From contig NZ_CP036426.1 in the NCBI RefSeq assembly GCF_007752535.1, forward strand, positions 4,712,001-4,776,000: a stretch of 64,000 nt of DNA. Direction: 5' to 3'. Position numbers and translations under genes: made by a program. Under the pieces are notes generated by a model. It was not told where the DNA came from and searched no databases. It saw only the letters and a list, made by a program, of their open reading frames with translations. Numbering within the stretch: position 1 is the first letter of the stretch; each line of letters begins with the position of its first letter. The DNA comes from Tautonia plasticadhaerens (GTDB lineage: Bacteria; Planctomycetota; Planctomycetia; Isosphaerales; Isosphaeraceae). Positions 33,484-41,577 of this stretch are shown here, in pieces.

Positions 33484-34379
33484 GGGGTCAGGCCCTCCGG
33501 TCGGGGTCGCGGGCGGGAGAGGCGGCCGGCCAGGGCCCCGGCGGTGATCGCCGCCTTCCGCCAGGCGGGCAGGGCGACCCGGGAGGCGAGCACGTCGTAG
33601 TCCCGCCGGGCGATCTCGTCGAGCAGGGCCCGGTAGATCCCCACGATCGCCGCCAGCACCGGCCGGCCCACGGGGGCGACCAGGCGGATCAGGGGCCCCG
33701 ACTCGCCGTAGAAGCCGTACGCCCGCTCCCCCTGGAAGGCGAGCAACTCCCGGAGCCGGTCGCTCGGCGACGTCGCCGTCAGCTCCTCGGGGGAGACGCC
33801 GAAGCGGTCGAGATCCTCCATCGGCAGGTAGACCCGGCCGAGCTGGGCGTCCTCCCGGACGTCCCGGAGGATGTTGGTCAGTTGCAGGGCGACGCCGCAC
33901 GACTCGGCCAGCCGCTCGGCCTCGCCGCCCTCGGAGTCGTAGCCCCAGATGTGGATGCAGCAGAGCCCGACGGCCGAGGCGACCCGGTAGCAGTACCCGT
34001 GCAGGTCCTGGAAGGTCGCGAACGGCCGGGGCTCCAGGTCCATCTCCACGCCGTCGATCACCGCATGCAGGAACCTCGGCGGGATCGCGTGTCGCCGGAC
34101 CGCGTCGGCCAGGGCGGGCAGGCCCGGCCAGTCGAGCGAGGGGGCGCCGTCGAGGGCCCGGTCGAGCCCCGATCGCCACCCGACGAGCGAGGCCCGCTTG
34201 GCCCCGATCGTCCCCGGCTCGTCCGCCAGGTCGTCGGTGTGGCGGAGGAAGGCATACAGGGCGCACATCGACCGCCGCAGGCCCGGGGGCAGCAGCAGGA
34301 ACGAATAGTAGAAGTTCTTCGCCTCCCGGCGCGAGAGGGCGTTGCAGAACCGGTAGCTCTCGGCGAGCGCGTCGGTCAT
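33480..34379 (-). CDS. hpnD: Presqualene diphosphate synthase
   Basis: Protein of 299 aa of the squalene/phytoene synthase family. The two Asp-rich motifs are HTDDLADEPG (about 47-56) and LTNILRDVREDAQLGRVYLP. It joins two farnesyl diphosphates into presqualene diphosphate. Its ATG overlaps the hpnC stop (ATGA) and its stop overlaps the hpnE GTG start. Assignment as HpnD rather than HpnC rests on order and on SRREAKNFYYSFLLLPPGLR, the typical HpnD opening. Confidence 0.9.
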   Translation of the reverse strand: MTDALAESYRFCNALSRREAKNFYYSFLLLPPGLRRSMCALYAFLRHTDDLADEPGTIGAKRASLVGWRSGLDRALDGAPSLDWPGLPALADAVRRHAIPPRFLHAVIDGVEMDLEPRPFATFQDLHGYCYRVASAVGLCCIHIWGYDSEGGEAERLAESCGVALQLTNILRDVREDAQLGRVYLPMEDLDRFGVSPEELTATSPSDRLRELLAFQGERAYGFYGESGPLIRLVAPVGRPVLAAIVGIYRALLDEIARRDYDVLASRVALPAWRKAAITAGALAGRLSRPRPRPEGLTP

Positions 34380-35368
34380 CGGCGGCCCTCCGCCGGGCCG
34401 GCCGCGACGGCGGCCGGGTCCTTCCGCCGAATCCCGGGGTCGGGGCGATCCCTCCCGGCCCCCGACCGGAGCGATCGGGCCAGGATCGACCGGAACAGCA
34501 GGCCGAGCTTGGCCGCCTTGCCGACGGTCGGCCGGCGCCGGAAGACGTCGAAGCCCTGGGCCTCGATCCGGTCGAGGATCGCCAGGCCCCCCCGGGTGAA
34601 CAGCTCCACGTCGATCGCCAGGCGGCCGGGCATCCGGCCGGCCAGCGGGGCCCCGACGCGGAACAGCGCCCTCGCCCGGTCGACCTCGAAGGCGAGCAAC
34701 CGGGCGAAGCCCGGGGTGAACCGCTTCGCCCTCAGGTGCTCGTCCGGGTAGCCGAAGCGCTCGCGGTCCTCCCTGGGGAGGTAGACCCGGTCGAGGTCGA
34801 GGTCCCGGGAGACGTCCTGCCAGAAGTTCGCCAGCTGCAAGGCGGTGCAGGTGGCGTCGGAGAGCGCCCGATTCTCGGGGGTATGGGCCCGGCCGAGGTA
34901 GAGGACCAGCCGGCCGACGGGGTCGGCCGACCGGGTGCAGTAGTCGAGCAGCTGCTCATAGGAGTCGTAGTCGGTGACGACCTGGTCCTGCTCGAAGGCC
35001 GAGATGAGCGCCTCGAACGGGTCGATCGGGATGGAGAACTCCTCCACCACGCCCCGCAGGGCGACCATCACCGGGTGGGCCGGCTCGCCCTCGAACATCG
35101 CCCGGAGTTCCCCCCGCCACCAGGAGAGGAGTTCCGTGGCCCTGGACCGGTCGCCGACCTCATCCCCCAGGTCGTCGGACCACCGGCAGAACGCATAGAC
35201 CGCCTGGAACGCGGGGATGAGATGGGGGGGGGTCAGGTGGGTGACGACGCTGAAGTTCTCGTAGTGGGCCGCCGTCAGCCCGGCGCAGTAGGCGCGTGCC
35301 TCCTCCCGGGTGACCCGGGCGGCGGACTCGGGACCGAACCGTCGGAGGTCGTCGGCGAAGCAGGGCAT
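34376..35368 (-). CDS. hpnC: Hydroxysqualene synthase
   Basis: Protein of 330 aa, squalene/phytoene synthase family. Asp-rich motifs FCRWSDDLGDEVGD and LANFWQDVSRDLDLDRVYLP. The opening AAHYENFSVVTHLTPPHLIP is typical for HpnC. It converts presqualene diphosphate to hydroxysqualene. First gene of the tightly overlapping hpnC-hpnD-hpnE operon that makes squalene for hopanoid or sterol-type lipids. The start at 35368 gives a normal N-terminus. A C-terminal basic tail (about 300-330) is extra. Confidence 0.9.
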   Translation of the reverse strand: MPCFADDLRRFGPESAARVTREEARAYCAGLTAAHYENFSVVTHLTPPHLIPAFQAVYAFCRWSDDLGDEVGDRSRATELLSWWRGELRAMFEGEPAHPVMVALRGVVEEFSIPIDPFEALISAFEQDQVVTDYDSYEQLLDYCTRSADPVGRLVLYLGRAHTPENRALSDATCTALQLANFWQDVSRDLDLDRVYLPREDRERFGYPDEHLRAKRFTPGFARLLAFEVDRARALFRVGAPLAGRMPGRLAIDVELFTRGGLAILDRIEAQGFDVFRRRPTVGKAAKLGLLFRSILARSLRSGAGRDRPDPGIRRKDPAAVAAGPAEGRR

Positions 35369-35539
35369 CGGCGAACTCGGGGGGGTTTCGGGAGCGATCC
35401 ATCTTAGCGAGGCGCCGGGCATCGGGCCAGCGGCCCCGGCCCGCTTCGGGGCGATCGGCCCGTGGCCGGAGGGGGGGAGGTCGTGGTAGCGTGCTCGGGG
35501 AGGACGACGGGGGCGGAAGGCAATCGGGGAGCCCGCGAG

Positions 35540-36382
35540 ATGAGCAGCGTCCGGGTATCGGCCGTGCAGATGGGCCCGGTCCTGGGGGATCGGGGGGGGA
35601 ACCTCCGGGTGATCCGCACCCGGCTGGCCGAGGCCGCCGGGGCCGGCGCCCTCGTGGTCGTCTTCCCCGAGTGTGCCCTGACCGGGTACTGCTTCGACTC
35701 CCGGGAGGAGGCGATGGCCCAGGCCGAGCCGGTCCCCGGGCCGAGCCTCGACCTCCTGGCCGACTCCTGCGCCGACCTCGGGGTCTTCGCAGTGGTCGGG
35801 ATGCTGGAGCGGGACGGCGACCGCCTGTTCAACGCCTGCGCGCTGGTCGGGCCCTCGGGCGAGCTGGCCTGCTATCGCAAGGTGCACCTGCCGTTCATGG
35901 GGGTCGACCGCTTCGCGGACCCCGGGGACCGGCCCTTCGGGGTGGTCGAGGCGGCGGGCCTCCGGCTCGGGCTGCACATCTGCTACGACGGGACCTTCCC
36001 CGAGGCCGCCCGGGTGATGAGCCTCCGGGGGGCCGACGTGCTGGTGCTCCCCACCAACTGGCCCCCCAGCAGCGAGCCGGCCGCCCTGCACCTGCCGATC
36101 GTGCGGGCGATCGAGAACACGGTGTTCGTGATGGCCGTCAACCGGGTCGGCACCGAGCGCGGGATCCCGTTCATCGGCCGGAGCTCGATCGTCGACCCCG
36201 CCGGGCTGGTGCTCGCCTCCGGCGGCCCGACGGCGGAGGAGATCCTAATCGCCGACCTCGACCCGGGCCTCTCCCGCACCAAGAAGCTGGTCCGGATCCC
36301 GGGCGTCCAGGAGGTCGACCGCTTCGCCGACCGCCGCCCGGAGTTCTACGGGCCGATCGCCGAGGCGAAGGGCAAGGCGTGA
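35540..36382 (+). CDS. Carbon-nitrogen hydrolase (nitrilase superfamily)
   Basis: Protein of 280 aa. The Glu-Lys-Cys triad is visible: FPECALTGY (Glu), YRKVHLPFMG (Lys) and HICYDGTFPE (Cys). Family members hydrolyse C-N bonds in amides, nitriles or carbamoyl compounds in the cytoplasm. The opening VRVSAVQMGPVLGDRGGNL is standard. It is divergent from hpnC. The exact amidase subclass cannot be decided. A hairpin lies in the convergent spacer downstream. Confidence 0.88.
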   Translation: MSSVRVSAVQMGPVLGDRGGNLRVIRTRLAEAAGAGALVVVFPECALTGYCFDSREEAMAQAEPVPGPSLDLLADSCADLGVFAVVGMLERDGDRLFNACALVGPSGELACYRKVHLPFMGVDRFADPGDRPFGVVEAAGLRLGLHICYDGTFPEAARVMSLRGADVLVLPTNWPPSSEPAALHLPIVRAIENTVFVMAVNRVGTERGIPFIGRSSIVDPAGLVLASGGPTAEEILIADLDPGLSRTKKLVRIPGVQEVDRFADRRPEFYGPIAEAKGKA

Positions 36383-36530
36383 CCCGGGCTCAATCCTCCC
36401 CGCTCCAGAGGGGGATCGACCGGAGGACCGGCCGGCCCCCGGTCCGGACCGGGAGGGGAAGATCCGGGAGCAACCCCGTCGAGTCTCCCCCGACCTTCGC
36501 CGTCGAGGGCGGCTGCGGTCGGAAACGAGG

Positions 36531-36563
36531 AGGGCCCGCGGCCGGGGATCGGCCGCGGGCCCT
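36531..36563. terminator. Bidirectional hairpin in a convergent spacer
   Basis: AGGGCCCGCGGCC (36531-36543) pairs with its complement at 36551-36563 around a short loop (a further G-C can close it). It lies between the ends of the nitrilase-family gene (plus) and the oxidoreductase gene (minus), so it may serve both. No T-run. Confidence 0.6.
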
Positions 36564-36586
36564 GGGGGATCGGGGGTCATCTCGGC

Positions 36587-37867
36587 TCAGGCGAAGTCGG
36601 TCACGCCCGGCTTGGGGACGATGATCTCGGGGCGGGGGCCCCACTGGAGCTGGGAGGGGAAGGTGTCGAGCGAGGAGTTCAGGGCCTCCTCCCAGGTGAT
36701 CTCCTTGCCGGTGTAGGCGGAGTCACGCCCCATGATCGCCATCAGGGTGCTGTGGGCGACCCGCTCCAGCTCGTTGATCGGCTCGCCGGAGGCGATGCTG
36801 TCGAGCAGGTCGATGTGCTCCTGGACGTAGGGGTTCAGCTCGTCCCGGACGCGGAGGCGGCCGTCGGGGAAGCTGTAGTTGCTGGGCATCAGGTGGGCGG
36901 TGCCCTTGGCGCCGACGATGTACTCCGAGACGTCCTTGGCGCAGCCGTTGATCTGGCGGCACATGCTCATCACGTGTCGGCCGTCGGGGAAGGCGTAGTC
37001 GACGGCGAAGTGGTCGTAGCTCTGGCCGAAGCCGGCCTCGGTGTTCACCTGCTGGCCGCCCATGCCGACGCACGAGGCGGGCACCGCGTCGTCGAAGGCC
37101 CAGCGGGCCACGTCGAGGTTGTGGACGTGCTGCTCGACGATGTGGTCGCCGCAGAGCCAGAGGAAGTGGTACCAGTTGTGGAGCTGGTAGGCCATGTCGT
37201 CCATGCCGGGCTGGCGGTCGCGGACCCAGATGTTCCCCTGGTTCCAGAAGACCCGGGCGGTGATCACGTCGCCGAGGGCCCCCTCGGCGATCTTCCTCAT
37301 CGACTCGATGTAGCCGGCCTGGTGGCGGCGCTGGGTGCCGGTGACGATCGCCAGGCCCTTCTTCTTGGCCTCCTCGGCGGCGGCGAGCACCTTGCGGATG
37401 CCGGCGCCGTCGACGGCCACGGGCTTCTCGCAGAAGATGTTCTTGCCGGCCGCGACCGCGGCCTCCAGGTGCTGCGGGCGGAAGCCGGGGGGGGTGGCCA
37501 GGATGATCAGGTCGCAGCTGTCGATGACCTGCTGGTAGGCGTCGAAGCCGGCGAACCGGCGCTCATCCGAGACGTCGAACCGCTCGCCGACGACGTCGTT
37601 CTTCGAGAGCTGATCGGCGCACCTGTCGACCTGGCCCTGGAAGACGTCGGCCAGGGCGTGGATCTTGACGTTGTGGGTGCCGTTGGCGGCCTCGCAGATG
37701 TTCTCGGCGGCGCCAGTGCCCCGGCCGCCGCAGCCGATGACGCCGACCTTGATCTCGTCGGATCCGGCGGCGAAGGCGTTGGGCACGCGGGCCATCGAGG
37801 CGGTGCCGACGGCGGCGACGGCCGAGTTGCGGAGGAAGCTGCGGCGGGACGGCCTGGGACCGGTCAT
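36587..37867 (-). CDS. Gfo/Idh/MocA family oxidoreductase, Tat-exported
   Basis: Protein of 426 aa. Twin-arginine signal PRPSRRSFLRNSAVAAVGTA, Rossmann motif KVGVIGCGGRGTGAAENICE, and the family motif GKNIFCEKPVAVDGAGIRKV. Later GDHIVEQHVHNLDVARWAFD is the substrate-domain helix with the usual histidines. The ATG follows AGGGAG. It is a different subgroup from the oxidoreductase at 18.1-19.4 kb (low similarity outside the motifs). Sugar or cyclitol oxidation is likely; substrate unknown. Confidence 0.9.
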   Translation of the reverse strand: MTGPRPSRRSFLRNSAVAAVGTASMARVPNAFAAGSDEIKVGVIGCGGRGTGAAENICEAANGTHNVKIHALADVFQGQVDRCADQLSKNDVVGERFDVSDERRFAGFDAYQQVIDSCDLIILATPPGFRPQHLEAAVAAGKNIFCEKPVAVDGAGIRKVLAAAEEAKKKGLAIVTGTQRRHQAGYIESMRKIAEGALGDVITARVFWNQGNIWVRDRQPGMDDMAYQLHNWYHFLWLCGDHIVEQHVHNLDVARWAFDDAVPASCVGMGGQQVNTEAGFGQSYDHFAVDYAFPDGRHVMSMCRQINGCAKDVSEYIVGAKGTAHLMPSNYSFPDGRLRVRDELNPYVQEHIDLLDSIASGEPINELERVAHSTLMAIMGRDSAYTGKEITWEEALNSSLDTFPSQLQWGPRPEIIVPKPGVTDFA

Positions 37868-37998
37868 ATTCTTGGACTCCCTGACGATTAGAAGAGGGGA
37901 TTCGCCAGCCGGGGGCCCCGGGGGGATCGGGGACGGTCTCCGAGCCATCGGATCGAAGCGACCGTCCCCGGTGCTCCCGGGACCGTTCGATGCCTCGC

Positions 37999-39063
37999 TC
38001 AGTCGCCGCCCGGACCGGACGGCTGGGGGCCCTTGCCCTTGATCATCTTCGATTGCAGGCCGACCAGCTCGGGCTGCTCGTCGAAGGCCCGGACGATCCG
38101 GAAGCCGACGAAGGTGGCGTCGGTGTGCCACCAGATGCTCTGGGGTCGCTGCGGATCCTGGACGCTCCAGATCGGGTCGGAGACGTGTCGGGAGGCGCTC
38201 CGGCAGTCCCAGGGGTCGTAATCCCAGGACCCGCCCCGGGCGACGTAGGGGAACTCGAACTCGTCCGGCACGACCACCGGCCGGACGGTCGGCGAGTCCT
38301 GCGACCTCCGACTATAGAGGTCCGCCACGTAGTGGTCCAGGACCCACTCGGCGACGTTCCCGTGCATGTCGTACAGGCCCCACGGGTTGGGCTTGCCGGT
38401 GCCGACGGGCTGCGGCCCCTCGCAGTTCTCGAAGAACCAGTCGTACTCCTCCAGCAGCTCCGGGTCGTCGCCGAAGTGGTAGGCGGTGGTGGTGCCGGCC
38501 CGGCAGGCGTACTCCCACTCGGCCTCGGTGGGCAGGCGGTAGGTGTGGCCGGTCTTGGCCGAGAGCCACCGGCAGTATTCCATGGCCGAGTGCCAGGTGA
38601 TGCAGATCACCGGCTGCCCCTCCCGGCCCAGGCCGAAGGTCTCGTCGGCGTAGGGGGGGGTGGGCCGGGTGATGGCGTCGGCGGCCAGCTCGCTGTCGGG
38701 CTGGTCCTCGTCCTTCACCCCCTCGCGCTCCTTGCGGCGGAGGTCGAAGCTGAAGGCGAACTCGTCGTATTCGTCCCAGGTGACCTCGTGCTTGCCCATC
38801 CAGAAGGGGCCGACCGTGACGGGGTGCTGGGGCCCCTCGTGCGGCATCCGGTCGGGCTCGTCCTCGGGGCTGCCCATCGTGAAGGTGCCGCCGGGGATCG
38901 GGACCATCTCGAAGGAGATGTCGGTCCCCGGTATCGTCTCGGTATAGGGCTTCATCTCCTCGGGGGACTTGGCGTCCTGGCCCCGGGCCGGGGAGACGGC
39001 GAGCAGCAGGGCGCAGGAGGCCGCGACGGCCCCGGCCCTGCCGATTGACAGCGGGATGGTCAT
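37999..39063 (-). CDS. SUMF1/formylglycine-generating-enzyme-like secreted protein
   Basis: Protein of 354 aa with signal peptide MTIPLSIGRAGAVAASCALL ending near ARG-Q. The FGE-sulfatase fold is seen in PIPGGTFTMGSPEDEPDRMP, GPFWMGKHEVTWDEYDEF, YRLPTEAEWEYACRAGTTTA, YDMHGNVAEWVLDHY and FVGFRIVRAF. True formylglycine-generating enzymes activate sulfatases using a Cys pair. No sulfatase gene lies nearby, and many planctomycete members of this fold have other roles, so catalytic activity is not claimed. Divergent from apbE. Confidence 0.87.
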   Translation of the reverse strand: MTIPLSIGRAGAVAASCALLLAVSPARGQDAKSPEEMKPYTETIPGTDISFEMVPIPGGTFTMGSPEDEPDRMPHEGPQHPVTVGPFWMGKHEVTWDEYDEFAFSFDLRRKEREGVKDEDQPDSELAADAITRPTPPYADETFGLGREGQPVICITWHSAMEYCRWLSAKTGHTYRLPTEAEWEYACRAGTTTAYHFGDDPELLEEYDWFFENCEGPQPVGTGKPNPWGLYDMHGNVAEWVLDHYVADLYSRRSQDSPTVRPVVVPDEFEFPYVARGGSWDYDPWDCRSASRHVSDPIWSVQDPQRPQSIWWHTDATFVGFRIVRAFDEQPELVGLQSKMIKGKGPQPSGPGGD

Positions 39064-39159
39064 CGTACGATGGACTCCTCGATCGGACGGGAACGGTCGG
39101 TTGCGGTGGAAGTCGGGGCCTTCGGATCGGCGGCGGCCGGGCCCCGGGGAGGTCGGCGG

Positions 39160-40227
39160 ATGGCGGCGGTCTGCCTCGCGGCGTTGTGGGGATGGGCCGC
39201 GGACGCCCCGGCCGGGGAGGGGCCCGATCGGTTCGAGTTCCGAGAGACCCACATGGGCAGCGAGTTCAAACTCGTAGTCTACTGCAACGACGAGGCGCTC
39301 GCCAGCCGCGCGGCCCGGGCCGCCTTCGACCGCGTCGCGGGGCTCGACGCCACCCTCAGCGACTACAAGGTCGACAGCGAATTGATGCGCCTGAGCGACC
39401 GGGCCGGCGGGCCCCCGGTCGCCGTCAGCGACGACCTGTTCGAGGTGCTCCGGCGTTCCCGGGAGCTCTCCGAGCGGACCGGGGGGGCCTTCGACGTGAC
39501 CATCAACCCCGTCGTCAAGCTCTGGAGGCGTGCCCGGCGGGACGGCACGCTCCCACCCCGGGACCGGCTCGACGAGGCACTCTCCCGGGTCGGCTGGGAG
39601 AAGCTGGTGCTCGACCCCGGGGCCCGGACCGTCCGGCTCACCCTGGAGGGGATGAGGCTCGACGTCGGCGGGATCGCCAAGGGGTACGCCAGCGACGCCG
39701 CGCTGGCCGAGGTCCGGCGACTCGGCATCACCCGGGCCCTGGTCGCCGGGGCCGGGGACGTCGTCGCTGGCGACCCTCCCCCGGGGCGGGACGGCTGGAC
39801 CGTCGGCATCGCCCCCCTGGATCCCGCCCGTCGGCCGGGACGCTTCCTGAGCCTGAGCAACGCCGCCGTCTCGACCTCGGGGGACGCCGAGCGTTACGTT
39901 GAGATCGACGGCGTCCGCTATTCCCACATCGTCGACCCCCGGTCCGGCCTGGGCCTGACCGGCAGGAGCAGCGTCACGGTGGTGGCCCCCGACGGGACGA
40001 CCTCCGACGGACTGGCGACGGCCCTCTCGGTGCTGGGGCCGGATCGGGGCCTGGCCCTGGCCGAGGAGGCCGAGGGGGTCGAGGCACTGATCGTCTCGGC
40101 GGCGGGGGACGGGGACGGGGACCGGACGACCGTCCGCGCCACCGGGGGCTTCGGGGCGATGCTGGGCGAGGGGCCCGGGGCCTCGGAGCCCGGGACGGTG
40201 CCGACGCTCGGGGGGCCGGAGCCTTGA
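39160..40227 (+). CDS. apbE: FAD:protein FMN transferase
   Basis: Protein of 355 aa. The start at 39160 gives a short signal (MAAVCLAALWGWAADAPAGE) and follows GGGGAGG; an ATG 30 codons upstream is in frame but lacks these. Core motifs: THMGSEFKLVVYC, SDYKVDSELMRLSD, GGAFDVTINPVVKLWRRA, LDVGGIAKGYASDAAL, and the C-terminal SHIVDPRSGLGLTGRSSVTV. ApbE covalently attaches FMN to Thr residues of exported flavoproteins such as Nqr/Rnf subunits. No such substrate gene is adjacent. Confidence 0.92.
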   Translation: MAAVCLAALWGWAADAPAGEGPDRFEFRETHMGSEFKLVVYCNDEALASRAARAAFDRVAGLDATLSDYKVDSELMRLSDRAGGPPVAVSDDLFEVLRRSRELSERTGGAFDVTINPVVKLWRRARRDGTLPPRDRLDEALSRVGWEKLVLDPGARTVRLTLEGMRLDVGGIAKGYASDAALAEVRRLGITRALVAGAGDVVAGDPPPGRDGWTVGIAPLDPARRPGRFLSLSNAAVSTSGDAERYVEIDGVRYSHIVDPRSGLGLTGRSSVTVVAPDGTTSDGLATALSVLGPDRGLALAEEAEGVEALIVSAAGDGDGDRTTVRATGGFGAMLGEGPGASEPGTVPTLGGPEP

Positions 40228-40280
40228 AACGCCGGGGCCCCCGACTACAATGGCGGCACGATCGCATCAGGAAGGATTAC

Positions 40281-41345
40281 ATGCGAAAACGCAACGCAAT
40301 TCACGAACCGCGGCCGGCCCGTCGGGCCCTGCCCCTCCTCGTCGCCGCGGTGCTGGGGATCGCCCCCGGGTCGGACGCGCTCGGGCGGGCGGCCCCCGAG
40401 GCCGAGCGGATCGTCCTCAAGAGCGGCTCGCAGATCGTCGGCGAGGTGCTGGCCGAGAAGGCCGAAGCGATCTACGTCGACGTCGGCTACGACCTGATCC
40501 GGGTCCCGCTCGACCAGGTCCTCCGCCGGGGGGATCCCGGCGAGGTGGCGCCGCCGGGTTCCTCGGCTCCGGCCTCCTCCCCCGGCCCGGCCGACGGGTT
40601 CTACGAGGCCCGATCGCTCGACCCCCGGCCGGTCAATGAGCTGGTCAACACCTTCGGCGAGGCGGTGGTGTCGATCGAGACCCCCTCGGGCCTCGGCTCC
40701 GGGTTCATCATCAACCCGGAGGGCTTCGCCGTGACGAACGCCCACGTGATCGAGGGGGAGACCCGGATCTCGGCGATCCTCTACCAGAGGACCTCCAGCG
40801 GCTGGCGCCGCAAGAAGATCGAGGACGTCCAGATCATCGCCGTCAATCCGTTCCTCGACCTGGCCTTGCTGAAGCTGCCGCCGCAGGACGGGCTGAAACT
40901 GGAGCACGTCGTGCTGGGTACGCTGGATGACCTCGACGCCGGGGACGGCACGTTCGCCGTCGGCAACCCGCTGGGCCTGGAGCGCAGCGTCTCGCAGGGG
41001 ATCCTCAGCACCCTGAACCGGAATTTCGAGGGGCTGGTGTACCTGCAGACCGACGCGGCGATCAACCCGGGGAACTCGGGGGGCCCTCTGTTCAACCTGC
41101 GCGGCGAGGTGATCGGGGTGACGAACATGAAGGCGTCGGCCGGGGACAACCTCGGCTTCGCCATCCCGATCAATTACGTCAAGGACTTCCTCCGCAACCG
41201 GGACGCCTTCGCCTACGACAAGGACAACCCCAACAGCGGCTACCGCTACATCGACCCCCCCCGCCGGAGGAAGCCCGAGGCACCCCCGGAGGCGGCGTCC
41301 TCGGCGTCGCCGGCGGCCGCCGCGGGGCCCGGGTCGGGGCGCTGA
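40281..41345 (+). CDS. HtrA-like trypsin-type serine protease without PDZ domain
   Basis: Protein of 354 aa. N-terminal hydrophobic segment (about 17-34). A small beta domain follows (IVLKSGSQIVGEVLAEKAEA), then the protease with NAHVIEGETR (His), NPFLDLALLKL (Asp) and AINPGNSGGPLFNLRGEVIG (Ser). No PDZ domain follows; the C-terminus is Pro/Ala-rich. AGGAAGG precedes the ATG. Probably periplasmic protein quality control. Only 53 bases after apbE. Confidence 0.88.
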   Translation: MRKRNAIHEPRPARRALPLLVAAVLGIAPGSDALGRAAPEAERIVLKSGSQIVGEVLAEKAEAIYVDVGYDLIRVPLDQVLRRGDPGEVAPPGSSAPASSPGPADGFYEARSLDPRPVNELVNTFGEAVVSIETPSGLGSGFIINPEGFAVTNAHVIEGETRISAILYQRTSSGWRRKKIEDVQIIAVNPFLDLALLKLPPQDGLKLEHVVLGTLDDLDAGDGTFAVGNPLGLERSVSQGILSTLNRNFEGLVYLQTDAAINPGNSGGPLFNLRGEVIGVTNMKASAGDNLGFAIPINYVKDFLRNRDAFAYDKDNPNSGYRYIDPPRRRKPEAPPEAASSASPAAAAGPGSGR

Positions 41346-41577
41346 GGCCCCCGGGGCCCGGAAGGCGCGGAAGTTGCACCTGTTCCCCTGACCTGAGGCT
41401 CGCCGGCCGGACGCCGGCGGGCCTCGCATTGTCCTCGTCGGGCCATCGCCGGTCGAACCCGGCCCTGGCCCGAATCGGCCCGCCGTGCCCGCCCCGAGAC
41501 CCGGACCGGGTCCGGGGAGGGAGGCAGGCCTGCCCCTCTCTAGAATGCCATTCCTCAACGGGAAGGAGAATTCCTCG

